64,000 bases of DNA from Panax quinquefolius (lineage: Eukaryota > Streptophyta > Magnoliopsida > Apiales > Araliaceae), in contig CM035151.1 of NCBI GenBank assembly GCA_020205615.1, positions 18,856,070 through 18,920,069 of the forward strand. Reading direction: 5' to 3'. The first letter of the stretch is position 1, and each line of letters begins with the position of its first letter. A program made the position numbers and the translations under genes. Shown piece after piece: positions 47,110-60,476 of the stretch. The notes below the pieces were generated by a model. That model searched no databases. It was given only the letters and a program-made list of their open reading frames with translations, and was not told the origin of the DNA.

Positions 47110-48951
47110 TGCAAAAATAAGCGGAAACGTGTAAAAATTAGAGTTTAAAAATTTTACAAACCATATACCCGGATCACCCTTATGCACAATTATTAATTAA
47201 ACGAAAAGATATGAAGAACAAACATACCCTTGAAGATCCGAGCTTCCTCAGGTACAAGTTCACCTCCAAATCCTTTTCGCTCAACTTGAATCCACCGGGT
47301 TTGGTTCCTTCCTTTGATCAACGTTAGCCACCCAAGTGTTTGGCCTCTAGAGGTGATCCACCAAGGAAAAAGAATTTTCAAGAAGAAGGGGTATTGACTC
47401 AAACCCTAGTTTTTCCTATCTGTATAGAAAAAGGGGGCGTACTCTCCAACTTTTGGAATTACGTATATTGTAAAAGTCAACAACCACACCACCCATAATA
47501 AGACTCCTCTTATTTATAGATGTGGGCAACCCACCTTAACAATTAAGAAATTGGGATTTATTTAATTAATTAAATTCTTTTAATTAATTAAGCTCCCTAA
47601 TCTTATTAGGGATAATTAATTAAACTCCTTTAACTAATTTTTCTTCCTAATCCAATTAGGAATAAATGAGAGTACTTATAATAAATTAATTCCTAAACTC
47701 TTTTAGAAATTAAAAAAAATAATAATAATTATAATAATATTAATAAGACTCCTCTTATTAATTTATATTTAATATTTCTAAAATATTAAATAATAATATT
47801 AAACTATTTAATTTATTCTATCACCATAGATTAAATTAAATATACATAACATATTATTACGATTATGCCATTAACTTCTTAAATAATTATTCTTCCTTTT
47901 ATGGTGTGACCCTTTAGGTTCTCCATATTAAACCAGGTTGTGAATAAATCAATTAGAACAATTTAATCTTATTTAAATAAATAAATTAAATAATTAATTT
48001 ATTTAAATAAATAATATTTATTCTACAATAGGGATAAGTTCTCCTAGCGATCAACGACTTTGCAGATAATATAGATTTCAACATTAATCATTAAAGAACC
48101 TTTGAGTAAATAGTTACCGTGCATAATTCAATCCTTCCACCATACAATGTCCCAATTAAATATAAGACATGGAATTATCACAAGTCTTATTTTATTTAAT
48201 TATATGTATTTCGACTCTTAAATGCACAACACCAAATAATGCAAATTAGAAACTCCTTTCTAATTTCATTCGCCGCCAAGGACTCTTTGGGTTGTCATTT
48301 ATCGAATCACATGAGACATTCTCTTCTTTATTAGAAGTGGTAGATTCTTTATCGATCATACATTATCTCCATACAACTTATTATACCCAAGCATACCCTT
48401 TAATATACCCTAAGGGTCTTAAGGAATAAGTCAAAGTATAACTCATCATACACAAGATACTATGATGATCTCAAGTCCAAGGATTACTTGACTACTATCA
48501 CTACAGAATTCCTATCGACAGCAAGTAAAACTCCATTAGGTATTCCTTAGCGAGCCAACGCTCAATTGAACTTATTCTCTAATAAGCACTACATACTTGC
48601 TTTAGTGTCTCCACACAAATGATCATGAGATCAATCATCCTCATCCAATGAGCAATCAACGATGTACCAATCTATCCAGGATTCACTAATCCCCAATTTA
48701 GTAATCCAATGATTGGGAACTATTTTAGTTTTAAGCTTTCTAAGAATTTAGATCTCATTAGAATGATCATCATCATTATTCTAAAAGCATTGCTTAAAAC
48801 TACGGGTTTATCACATATTATAAAACAAAGATCATGTAGATAATTAAAAGCCTTTAATAAATTAATACTTTTTATTAATAAATGAATAAGATTGTTACAA
48901 AGTATATGCTTTATCATCAAACATGATTGGCTTGTGTGCATATTACTTTCA
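47110..48951 (-). repeat. Element D 3' LTR (left)
   Basis: Ends with TGTGTGCATATTACTTTCA. It contains many (T)TAATTAA-type words and a TATA-like CTATAAATAA at about 47,510-47,519 (minus). Confidence 0.87.
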
Positions 48952-48966
48952 ATCTCCCACTTGCAC
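48952..48966 (-). other. Element D polypurine tract
   Basis: GTGCAAGTGGGAGAT on the minus strand directly before the LTR start TGAAAGTAATATG; a usual copia purine tract. Confidence 0.85.
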
Positions 48967-49840
48967 TAAAGCCAATCGCCATCAGATCTTATACTCTTCT
49001 TCTCTAAGTGACGATTATCCCATTGTTGGATAAGCTTTAGTTAATGGATATGTAATGTTGTTCATGAGATTCCACTATCTCTATAATGATTTCCCATCTT
49101 CAATGATTCTAATAATCAAATGAAAGTGCTACAACACATGTTTAGATCCAAGATGAGACTTAGAACTATTCCTAGTTCTCAGAATGAACTTATCATCCAA
49201 ACAATCAACTTAAATTTTCATTTACAACTATATACTTTGTCTTTATCACTAAATCAACAACTCTTTCGCTTGGAACCTTTCCAATTCATCGCACCATCGA
49301 TCAAGGTAATGCTTTTACCTTAAAGTAGATTTTTCATCTCTTGAGTGCATCGAAAAACTTGGTATGTAAAGCCCTCTAGTTTTAATTTAGACCAATCATG
49401 TATGTGATCACATCCTTAGTGCCGGTTAAGCACTTTAAGATGTTTTTCACTGACTCATAGTGAACTTCTCAGATATGGACCGATCAACATCAGTCTCATA
49501 TATTTCATTGCATACATGATTGTCACTCACGCGACCTCTTTTCGTGAGTCTGTGGGGACTATTAAGAGATACACTCCATAGCTCATCGACATGAGACATC
49601 TCTTGGAGTTTGTCATGCTAAACGACTTTAGCATCAAATGAATATACGTTCCTTGGGTTAAGTCGAGCATCCTCGTAAATATATCTATATAGATTTATAT
49701 CCCCAATTAAGATACTCTTCCAAATCATTCATGGAGGAATGTTTAGACAACTTAATCTTTACTGATTGTAGCATTGGTATGTAATTCCTCATCCATAGTA
49801 TATCAACATATAATACCGTAAATTTCAAGACGCTCCCATC
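48967..49840 (-). pseudogene. Element D RNase H region
   Basis: Minus-strand fragments in shifting frames match copia RNase H and its upstream linker: EMSHVDEL, HYESVKNILKCL (usual HWKAVKNILKYL), and VVDLVIKTKYIVVNE (usual TVADSTTEAEYIAASE). Many stops and indels. Confidence 0.65.
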
Positions 49841-49849
49841 GAACCCTTT

Positions 49850-50060
49850 GTACACACTAGAACTCTTACCTCATCAGATGTAACTCGATCATCATCTTCT
49901 ATGATGCGTACCTCATCATCATCATCCATGATGAATCCATACCTCTTAGGTTTCTTCAAGATTATTTGATTTACGATTCTGGTTGGTACAATAACAGTTC
50001 TATCTATGTGCTCCTCTTATTTAACTTATAGTGTTTTGTGGTTCTTGAACTCTTCAAGAT
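49850..50060 (-). pseudogene. Element D start of RT
   Basis: The minus strand reads KKPKRYGFIMDDDDEVRIIE then DDDRVTSDEV, the region where copia RT domains begin (RYGFL, DDPVTYEEAM). No YVDDML catalytic motif was found between here and the RNase H, so the RT core seems deleted. Confidence 0.6.
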
Positions 50061-50079
50061 CTATTATCCTCCCACTAGC

Positions 50080-50720
50080 CCCTTCAATGATAAACACCTT
50101 TATCTTTAAGGCGCCGTGTTTCGCAACAAACACTTTTTGCTAAGTAGGATTATAGAACATATACCCTAAACTTACTTTAGGATGTCCCACAAATCGACAC
50201 TTATAAAATCTTGTCCCAAGCTTATCCTTTGAAACCTTTTCACATAAGTTGGACAACCCCTTATCTTAACATACTTAAGATTAGGAATCCTCCCTGTCCA
50301 TAACTTTTATGGAGTCTTGGGGCCGGATTTTGAGGTTACTATTTTCGTAGATATGTAGCCATTTCTAGGACATTTTCCCAGAAGGATACTGGAATGTCGG
50401 TAAAATCATTATGGACCGTACCATGTCCAACAAGGTACGATTTTTTATTCAGATACATCAATCAATTATTGCGTATCGGGATGTGTCCATTATGAAAACC
50501 ATTTGAGATGATCTAGAAACTTATCAGACAAGTATTTATTCCTCGATCTAATCAAAGAATCTTAATACTTTGCCAATTTGTTTCATTTTCAATTCTTTGA
50601 ACCTTTCATATAATTCACACTTGTATTTCAACAAATACATACATTCAACTCTTTGAATGATCATCTCCTTTTCTTATACTAATTTGTTCAATATGCAAAA
50701 TTATTTTCATGTAAGTCAAG
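50080..50720 (-). pseudogene. Element D integrase remnant
   Basis: The minus strand shows MVRSMMILPTFQYPSG-like fragments, then LWTGRIPNLKYVKIRGCPTY and VKRFQR, matching the copia integrase C-terminal signature (ELWTGRKPSLSHLRIWGCPA). Several frame changes and stops. Confidence 0.7.
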
Positions 50721-51099
50721 TATACAAAATTTATTAAGTAATATTCCATTCTATACAAACATTATTATTATAAATTGAACAACAATTGTTCTTAATTATA
50801 ATACCAAAAATTTTATTGTTCAACAACAAAATAGAAATAATATTTCTAACAAGAATCTGAAATACAATAACAACTTATCGACTTAATAGATTTTCCCATA
50901 GCATTGCTAAACTATAAGTTTCTATGGCTAATATGGCAACCTTTGTTACATTTCCATACATAGGATTACTTATATTTGTTTAGCTTTCTACTTTTGCTTG
51001 GTCCCTTCATAAATCTATATTTATGATAACCAAAGTCTGTATCCAATACACAAGTAGAACCTCGACTTAAAGAAAAATTTATTTTAAATCATGAACAAA

Positions 51100-51800
51100 T
51101 TTGTATTTGTAAATCAAACTTCACTAAGCTTCTTTTGGTTAGCCTCGCAAGATGCTTCTCAGCTTTTTCCCGGTGTCCAGCTTATTGCGGTGGAAGGAAG
51201 CAAACCTTTGTTATCCGTATCGTTTTGTTCTTATTATCCTTTGTTTACGCCTTTTCGCTTACCTTCTTTGAATCGTTCTTCTTTCGGAAGATCCTTTGGC
51301 CCCTACCAAGAAGACTCGGTCTTTCTTGGTTGAAAAGTGACTCTCATCATTTTTCAACATGTTAAGCAAATCAGCGAGGCTGATATCTAGCTTGTTCATA
51401 TGAAAAATTCACAACAATTGTGAAAGGAGTCCGGAGTGAGGAAAGATTAAATCTTGGCTCAACTCTCCATCCATGACAAAACCAGTTGTCCTAATCGATC
51501 AATCAAATTGATTATGTTAAAAACCTTTTGTGTCGCATTTATAGTGTCATTGGCCATTCTAGATCGGAAGAGCTCCTTAGATATCTCGATATCTATCGGC
51601 CCCACTTTCCTCACCATCAACTACTTGATGTTCGGGAATATAGTAGAGCGTCCATAGTTTCACGCCGACAATCAAGCTCACATTTCATGGATGTGAGCAT
51701 GATGCATCGAGCCAACTATGCATCATCTTGCCACTTTCTAAAAGTAGCAATGTCTTCCTCGAGGCATCTGTCGCAACTATTGCAGGATAGGCGATATTAA
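51100..51800 (-). pseudogene. Element D gag remnant
   Basis: Minus-strand fragments suggest the copia gag core (SLRTPFTIVVNFSYEQARYQ, where LPESFxxFVMNFNMNKL is usual), followed by a degraded zinc-knuckle region (EKHLARLTKRS near 51,140). Confidence 0.5.
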
Positions 51801-53769
51801 GGACATAAGATAGTTTTTCAAATGAGAACTATTCTTAAATTTCTTAACCAATCCGCTTAATTTGATTCAAGTTAATTTAGCATCTAATATGCTTCGCAGT
51901 TGATAGTAATTTTAGACATTGTAAAATTTTGTAAATGAATTTGTAATTAACAACATTTTAACATACATTCTTTTATTAATTACCAAAATAAATTAGGTCT
52001 TGTTTTAAATTGGTATCTCCCACTATTTTCTTCAAACTATATTACCTCAATATATATAGTTCGCAAAATTTAATTAATGATCTGCTAGTGAGAATAAGGA
52101 TCCCATTTCAAATGTATATAGCCTTGTGGTGACACAACAAACTATATATAAATAAATAGGTAGGCGACACTTGTCAATTACATCAACTATGCAACTCTCT
52201 TGTATTTTTGCCTCTTAGATTATTTTGATCAAGTGGTGGCACATCCGAATCAAAATTATCCAAGTTAAATCCAACCTAGCACTCCATATATTCAAAAAGA
52301 AAAATATCATCCTTGTGGTGACACAACAAAACAATATTGTTCAATTTTCTTTATAAGCATCAAATGTGATAAATTAACATCTTAAATACTTAACACTTGT
52401 CTTGTGGTGACACAACAAACTCATATTAAATATTTAATACTCTATTAATTTTATCATGCTAGAAAGCTGACGCTCGATATTCCAAATATCTTTAAACGCT
52501 TAGGACTTAATATAAAAAATTGAGGGTTTGTTATTAATTTGTCTCATCTTGTTTAGCGTATGCATATATATATATATAAAATACGCGTTATGTTAATTAA
52601 CATGCAAGCATGTTTGTATAATATATAATATATATAGTATAAGCATGCACATATAGAATACTATATTCTACCCGAATTGATTATGGACTTTTATTCTAGT
52701 TTGGTTCACTAGAGCCACCAAGTGAACCAAAAGGTCAAACCCTAGAGTGCAAGAAATAATATTTAAATATAACTATTACATTTAAACCGGGCTCCATTAC
52801 AAACGGTGTCTTCAAGTCGCTTCTTCTCCTTGATCTCCAATTTTTTAAAATTAATTCTAACTATTCCTATTACAAAACTATTTAAAATAAATAGAAACCT
52901 TGATCGTTATCAAGGGGAAGTACATAGAGGGAGATAGAATTTACATTAAGAAAAATTAGAGAAGATTTAGGTACGTGACCCCATTTAATAAAACTCATAC
53001 ATTCATGCATCCAACTAAAATAAAATCCAATCACATCGTCAATAATCCATAATCAATCCCATTTATTATCATACACATCATCATATGCGATCAATAAATA
53101 ACATTCATCTTATGAATAATAAACATTTAATATATATATTGATATCATTTAATGGGTAACTTTAGTTAGTATAAAATCTATTTTTGAATCAAAATAAACT
53201 CCTTTATTTTAATCCAAATTTAAATCAAAATAAAACTATTTTATTTTAATTTATCTAATTTTGAATAAAATAAACTATTTTATTTTAATCAAAATCTTTA
53301 ATCAAAATAAACTCCTTTATTTTAATTAATTATGGAATCCAATTCCATATATATATAAAAAAATCTTTTATTAAAGGAAACACTTTGATTCTCTTTCCTA
53401 TTCACAAATAAACTCCTTTACTTTGAATAATATGAAATCTTATTTCATATCCAAATAAACTCCTTTATTTAAGGAAAGACCGATTCTTTTTCCTATTCAC
53501 AAATAAACCTTTTATTTTGAATAATATGAAATCTAATTTCATATCAAAATAAACTCCTTTATTTAAGGAAAAATAGAATCCAATTTCAACTCCAATTAGT
53601 TATCATGAAATCAAATTCCAACTCTAATTAGTTAAGATGAAATTTAATTTTAAAATTAAAATAAATTTTTATTTTAATTATAAAATTATTAAGAATATAT
53701 ATATATATATATAACTATATATATATATATAATAAATATATATATATATATATCAAGTATATATACATT

Positions 53770-53800
<31 letters not shown>

Positions 53801-54277
53801 ATCACGTATATATATATATATGTAATAACAGTATATAACTATATATATATATATATAATAAACAGTATATATATATCAAGTATATATATATATATATAAA
53901 CTAATCACGTGATGCTCGTTAACTTTTGAATTATAAAAGCCACCATGAATCCTTGATTTCCGTGCATGATTAAAAAAAAAATTGCCCACGCTGTCGGAAT
54001 TTTTTTTTTTTTTTGTTTCACGTGATTCCCACTAAATCATATATGATATATTAACCAAGCCATGTTTTCTTTTAACTGGTTTCGGGAATTTCAAAAGCAT
54101 GCCTCACGGAATTTGCGAATCACAATACCAATTTTGCAATTTTTTTTTTTTTTTTAATAAATTTTATACAATAAAATTATGCCCAATTAAATTGTTCTAA
54201 ACACATATCAATGTACATATCAAATTAAAACAATTAATAATTCGCATAAAGGTTTGGGCTCGATGCCATCGTTAGGT
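51801..54277 (-). other. Element D non-coding leader / AT-rich spacer
   Basis: No coding sequence. CTTGTGGTGACACAACAA occurs three times (52123-52140, 52312-52329, 52401-52418). A run of CTCCTTTATTTTAAT-like words fills 53,190-53,600 and AT microsatellites fill about 53,695-53,900. Two T-runs lie at 54,001 and 54,140. Confidence 0.6.
53695..53900. repeat. AT microsatellite cluster
   Basis: Several (TA)n tracts separated by CAAGTATATA, AACTAATCACG and ACAGTATATA words that recur, so the cluster itself is partly tandemly duplicated. Confidence 0.85.
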
Positions 54278-54901
54278 TTCAGATATACGAGACGATGTTG
54301 ATCACCATATCCCGAGAAGTTCACTATGAGTCGTTGAAAACATCTTAAAGTGCTTAACCCAAGACTCAAGGATGTGATCACATACATGGTGGGTCTAAAT
54401 TAAAACTAGAGGGCTTTACATACTCAAGTTTTTCGCATGCACAAGACGAGCGACGGAAAATCCACTTTAAGGTAAAGCATTACCTCGATAGTGGTGCAGT
54501 TGAATGGAAAGGTTCCAAGCAAAGAAAGAGTTGTTGATTTAGTGATAAAGACAAAGTATATAGTCAGTAAATGAAGTCGCAAGTTGATTGTTTGGATGAT
54601 AAGTTCATTACGTAACTAGAATAGTTCCTAAGTCTCATCTTCGATCTAAACATGTGTTGTAAGCACTTTCATTTGATTATTAGAATCATTGAAAGATGGG
54701 AAATCACTATAGAGATAGTGGAATCTCATTAACAACATTACATATCCATTAACTAAAGCTTATCCAACAAACAGGATAATCGTCACTTTGTAGAAGAAGA
54801 GTATAAGATACAATGGCGATTGGCTTTTAGTGAAAGTGGGAGATTGAAAGTAATACGCACACAAGCCAATCATGTTTGATGATAAAGCATATACTTTGTA
54901 A
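54278..54901 (+). repeat. Inverted copy of element D RNase H - PPT - LTR start
   Basis: Plus-strand sequence here reads like the minus strand of 48,898-49,505: GAGAAGTTCACTATGAGTC, GGTGCAGTTGAATGGAAAGG (GGAVEWKGSKQ), GGAAATCACTATAGAGATAG, the purine tract AAAGTGGGAGAT (54833-54844), then 57 bp of LTR start (TGAAAGTAATACGCACAC ... ACTTTGTAA). It then joins the forward LTR at 54,897 through a shared TGTAA. Confidence 0.85.
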
Positions 54902-56703
54902 TAATAAGCGGAAACGTGAAAAATCGAGTTTAAAATTTTATACAAACCATATACCCGGATCACCCTTTATGCACAATTATTAATTAAACGAAGAATAAGA
55001 AATTATGAAATCATACCTTGTAAACGAAGCTTCCTCGTGCACGAAGTTCACCTCCTAGTTCTCCGCGATCTCCTCAATCTCCGGGTAGATTCCTTCCTTT
55101 GATCAATGTAAGCCACCCAAGTGTATGGCCTCTAGAGGTGATCTACCAAGGAAAAAGAATTTTCAAGAAGAAGAGGTATTGGCTCAAACCCTAATTTTCC
55201 TATCTCAGATAGAAAAAGTATGTACTCTCCAACTATGGAATCACGACGTAGTCTTGATATCCGATATAAGACTCTCCTTATAAAGATATCAAGTAACCCT
55301 ATTAAAATAAGGTATTATTTAATTAAACTCTTTTAATTAAATGGACTCCACTAAACTTATTAGGGATAATTAATTAAACTCCTTTAATTAATTTTCCTCC
55401 TAATCCTATTAGGAATAAATGAGAGTACTTATATTAAATTAATTCCTAAACTCTTTTAGAAATTAAAATAATAATAATTGTAATAATATTAATAAGACTC
55501 CTCTTATTAATTTATATTTAATATTTCTAAAATATTAAATAATAATATTAAGCTATTTAATTTATTCTATCATCATAGATTAAATTAAATATACTTAACA
55601 TATTATTATGATTATGCCATTAACTTCTTAAATAATTATTCTTCCTTTTATGGTGTGACCCTTTAGGTTCTCCATATTAAATAGGTTGTGAATAAATCAA
55701 TTAGAACAATTCTAATCTTATTTAAATAAATAAATTAAACAATTAATTTATTTAAATAATATTTATTCTACAATAGGATAAACCTCCTAGCGATCAACGA
55801 CTTTTCGGATAATATAGATTTCAACATTAATCATAAAAGAACCTTTGAGTAAATAGTTACCGTACAATTCAATCCTTCCACCATACAATGTCCCCAATTA
55901 AATATAAAGCATACGGAATTATCACAAGTCTTATTTTATTTAATTATATGTATTTCGATCCTTAAATGTACAACATTAAAATAATGCAAATTAGAAACTC
56001 CTTTCTAATTTCATTCTCGCTTTGGCCAAGGACTACTGGGTTGTCATTTATCGAATCACATAGACATTTCTCTTCTTTTAATAAGTGGTAGATTCTTTAT
56101 TGATCATACATTATCTCCATGTACAACTTATTATACCCAAGCATACCCTTTGATATACCCTAAGGGTCTTAAGGAATAAGTCAAAGTATAACTCATCATA
56201 CACAAGATACTATGATGATCTCAAGTCCAAGGATCACTTGTACTACTATCACTACAGAATTCCTATCGACAGCAAGTAAAACTCCATTAGGTATTCCTTA
56301 ATGAGCCAATGCTCAAATGAACTTATTCTCTAATAAGCACCTACATACTTGCTTTAGTGTCTCCACACAAATGATCATGAGATCAATCATCCTCATCCAA
56401 TGAAAAAACAACGTATGTACCAATCTATCCGGATTCACTAATCCCCAATTTAGTAATCCAATGATTGGGAACTATTTTAGTTTTAAGCTTTCTAAGAATT
56501 TAGATCTCATTAGAATGATCATCATCATTATTCTAAAAGCATTGCTTAAAACTATGGGTTTATCACATATTATAAAACAAAGATCATGTAGATAATTAAA
56601 AGCCTTTAATAAATTAATACTTTTTATTAATAAATGAATAAGATTGTTCTAAAGTATATGCTTTATCATCAAACACGATTGGCTTGTGTGCATACTACTT
56701 TCA
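54897..56703 (-). repeat. Element D 5' LTR (right)
   Basis: Direct mate of 47110-48951, ending GCATACTACTTTCA at the point where element B resumes with GGTTGTATGTC. Confidence 0.87.
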
Positions 56704-59542
56704 GGTTGTATGTCATTAGACATCTTGTATGATAGTGGCAAAAACACCTTCCAAGTTAAATTCACCTCACCTCAACATCTATAGACCACAATTCTATTCC
56801 CTCGCTTATCCCCCATTGACCCAAATTTACACTTTTATTACCCGAAAGGAATTGTGAAGCAAAAGGGTGAGCACAACTAGCTCAAGAAAGAATATCATGA
56901 CTAAAGATAAATAAATTATCAATAACCTTCAACAAAGAATAAATCGTAGATTTAGAATATATAGTAGATGATAAAACTTTTCAACCATAGTTGCAGAGGA
57001 ACGAGCAATCCATTAAAAGAGTCAAATAGACTATAAAATCTATTATCTTCTCCATGTTAAAGTCCATCAACAATGTTTTATCCCTGTAACATTAATCAAC
57101 AATTCCTGTCCACAATCACGCAGTATAACTCATAATCGTAATTGTAGTTCTAAATTCCTTTCCTCATCCAGACAAAGTTAATTTTCATCATCCAAACATC
57201 AAAGATCATGGTTATACCAAATCACGGTTCATGTTCATAATCCTACTAATAAATTCATCTTCAGACCACGGCCAAAGATATTCATCAACAAGTCATCTTT
57301 GCACTACATGCCAAAGATATTCATCAACAAGTCATCTTCACACTACATGTGCCAAAGATATTCATCAACAAGTCATCTTTGCACCACAGCCAAAAAATAT
57401 TCATCAACAAGTCATCTTTGTACTACATGCTAAAGATATTCAACAATAGGTCATCTTTCAGACACGAGCCAAAGATATTCATCAAAATCATTCATCTTTT
57501 GCACTACAGGCCAAAGATATTCAGTTATATCACTGAGGATGATGCAAAATATTTTAAAGGAAACGAATCCAAATTGAAACAAAAGAACAAATATTAAGGA
57601 TTCAGACTTTAAACAACCCAAGTTCAAAAATACTTCATAAATAACCAGAGTGGAGTAAAATTCAAGAATGAAAACCAAAACATAGATCCAATCAAAGATA
57701 GGAATCATAACAGACAATCTTGGACATAGAGAAGAAAGCTTAATTTTTCTGTGAATAATGTCGTATTTGTGAATAGTGCCGTATACGTGAATAGTAACTC
57801 CGACACCAAAAGATAGAAATTTCACAAAAAACATCATTATGCTTCGTGAATAGTAACTCGTGAATAGTAACTCATGAATTATAACTCATGAATAGTAACT
57901 CCGACATGAAAAAATTCCAAATTTGATAAAAATTTCCAACCAACATTCTGGCATAATGATATTGAAGAAATAATATCATTTTAGAAGAAAATAACCTCCA
58001 CTTACCTCGTAAAAGAATAAGATTCCGACCGAATATTTGGATATAATGCTAAAAGAACTTTGCAATCAGTATAGCAATACTCGAAGAACTAAAATACTCA
58101 CAAAAATACACTCGATATTATAGAGAGAAAAAGAGAGAGAAATCTGTAGTTTCTGGTGTGATTTTTAATTCTAACATAAGCACCCTATTTATAGGAAAAT
58201 GCTTGTAACACCAAAGCGTAAAATTTAATAAAATATTAATATATATATATATATATATATTAAATTCTACGCACACTTGACTTCCAATTTCAAAGATCTA
58301 ACAACACATGGGCCAACAATAAAACGTTTTTCTAACAAAAAATATTTAAAACTTCCAAAAATGATAATCAATTAATCCTAACTTCAATAATTCATAATAA
58401 ATAGTCCTTTTATCGGAAAATTGAATCTTATGAATTTTTATAGGAAATTCATTTCTACAATTTTGCAGAAAACGTTTTCCAAATTCCAAATGTAAATTGG
58501 ACCGAAATCCATAAACGAAGCGATTTTACTGCTATAATCAAATTTCAATCAAGAAATGGGCCCACGAGACATGTTTAACATGTTTTAAACAACTTTGCAA
58601 CAAAAATACTCTTCCTCCTCATATACTCATATATCCCACATTCATTGTAAAAATATCATCAATATTATATTATAATAATATAATAAAATATTATTTTATC
58701 GTAAAAGATAAAATATCGATTTTCAAATAACTGTCACTTTAAAAAAAATTTCTCCATCTATATCCACATAAAATTAATATTTTCCTTATCATATAAATCA
58801 ATAATTAATTATTCATAAATAATATTACGTAATCACAATAATAACAACTGCATAGCCTCGTGAAAGAGGGCTTTTCAATAAGGATCTCTCCTCATCATGC
58901 CAAGCAATTAGGTGACCAAACCTCTCCTTAGACACAACTTTCTAGACATTGCCAATAATGTTATCTAATAATATTATTAGGATAATATGAATTATTGCTT
59001 CGATAATGGAAAATACCGTGTGGTGAAAATTATCAAACAATAAAGAATATAAAATATCAACGCAAAGAATTATTGAATCAATAAAATAAATAATCGAACA
59101 AGAATTACCGTAATAATTATTGAGTAGTGCCTTTCACGTAAGAGTTAATAATTCAAAATATTGTGCAATACCGTAAAGCATCACAAGCAACAACGCCAGT
59201 ATTACTTTACTTTACCCACCGGGGATTCCAACAAATGTTAATTCAGAATTGATTACGCCTTTATTTATAAAAAAACTTTAATTTGTCGTTTTCTTCATCC
59301 CAAATTTATTCATTATGGGGCCCATTAAAGGTGCGGTTGTCAGATGAATATTCCATTGTGAAGAATATTTCACCACCAAACTAATATTCCCCTACAAAAT
59401 GAGTATTTTATAACCACTCGCTTATTTTGAAAAAAATTATATATCATCCTTAACTTTAACCTTTTATCAATTTAACCATTTACTAAATAGTAATTATAAG
59501 AAAAATTGAATACTTTTATTTCATAAAATTTGGGGTCTTACA
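56704..59542 (-). repeat. Element B right LTR, second part
   Basis: Resumes GGTTGTATGTCATTAGACAT; contains the uninterrupted GGCAAAAACACCTTCC that shows where element C entered the left LTR. It has a seven-unit 39-bp array (57,254-57,525), a TATA box at 58185-58194 (minus) and ends GGGGTCTTACA. Confidence 0.9.
57254..57525 (-). repeat. 39-bp tandem array in element B right LTR (7 units)
   Basis: The same unit and number as at 43,200-43,475, with several units altered by small indels (for example ATCTTCAGACCACGG and ATCTTTCAGACACGAG where GCACTAC is usual). Confidence 0.88.
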
Positions 59543-59547
59543 AATTA
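59543..59547. repeat. Element B target-site duplication, right
   Basis: AATTA, identical to 32195-32199. Confidence 0.88.
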
Positions 59548-60476
59548 TTATTATTATAAATATTATCGTTCAAATATTTCATATTCTATTTGATAAGTTG
59601 TTTCTAAGCTTTGTTGGGGGAATTAAACGACTCACCTCACATCAATTCATCACTAATGTAGCGCATACATGTGTAGACTGCCAACAAGCATGTTGGGTCA
59701 TCTCTTTACCTAAATGATTAACATGTTGATTTAAAGTTTCACTATACATATTAGGGCAAAGGTGCAAAAAAAACATGTGGTTTACCCCAAAGTCCCACTT
59801 ACAACCTGATTTTTTTTTCAAAAGTACATTTGACGTTACAAATTTCAGGTCAACTTTGTCCCTCCCGTTAAAAAAAAGTGACAGCTAGACAAGCGGATGT
59901 TAGTTTATTTATGAACAAGTGGCACATGGACAAAAGTGTGACACGACAAAGAAAAAAAACATCAGATAGAATATTTGTTTTCTCTCTCCCATCTTCTTAC
60001 TCTATTCTCTCTCCTCCTTCCTTATCAAATTTCCATTCGTAGAGGCACGAATGAGAGTTACAAAGGATGTTGTATGATTTCTTCAGATCTAGATTTGCGT
60101 TCAACTACAGATCTTATTGTGTTGTGAATCGGCGTGGGATGGAAGCTTTTGATCGAAAAATATGAATGTTTCGATCGGGTACTTCTGACAACTTCGATCT
60201 ATTAACTATTGTTGAACTACGGCCCCACCGCTGAGTCGTCGTAAAACCCTAGTAACTCCATCTCCACCTCTTCGTGCACCGTTTCTGGCGGCTTTGTTAG
60301 GCAAGTTCAGAAAAGTTTCACCATTTTCTCTCTACATATAGCTCTGAAGTTTCTTTTACATCTACAAATACAAAGATAAGGAACAAAGTATATCCAATAT
60401 AGTTAGAATGGAAGAACCGTGGATTCAGATTGTATATACGACTTGGAAAACACAAATTATAGATGTGAAATTAAAC
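59543..60476 (+). repeat. Tandem unit 2
   Basis: Same order of words as unit 1 but without the long ATT array and with an internal deletion before TACAAATACAAAGATAAGG. It ends GATGTGAAATTAAACCAATT at the junction with unit 3. Confidence 0.85.

Larger units (their letters stand above)
47110..56703 (-). mobile_element. Element D: degenerate Ty1/copia retrotransposon with internal inverted duplication
   Basis: LTRs 47110-48951 and 54897-56703 are direct copies (plus strand TGYAAWAATAAGCGG ... ACTTTCA). The purine tract AAGTGGGAGAT next to the left LTR puts the element on the minus strand. From right to left the internal DNA has a non-coding leader, gag remnant, integrase, start of RT and RNase H; that is the copia order (integrase before RT). 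Protease and the RT core are not found. No target duplication is visible (CAAAT before, GGTTG after). There is no primer-binding site next to the 5' LTR; instead 54,278-54,901 is an inverted copy of 48,898-49,505. Confidence 0.87.
32200..59542 (-). mobile_element. Element B: nested, deletion-derivative Ty3/gypsy chromovirus carrying elements C and D
   Basis: Two LTRs of about 3.3 kb (ends TGTAACAACCCC ... GGGGTCTTACA on plus; the left one ends TTATA by a point change) with an initiator-Met primer-binding site and a purine tract, all on the minus strand, and an exact AATTA target duplication. The left LTR is split by element C and the right one by element D. LTR sequence is homologous to that of element A over long stretches (the promoter region, the 39-bp repeats and the 3' end), so A and B belong to one family. 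Only 1,118 bp of internal DNA remains, so it cannot encode pol. Confidence 0.92.
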
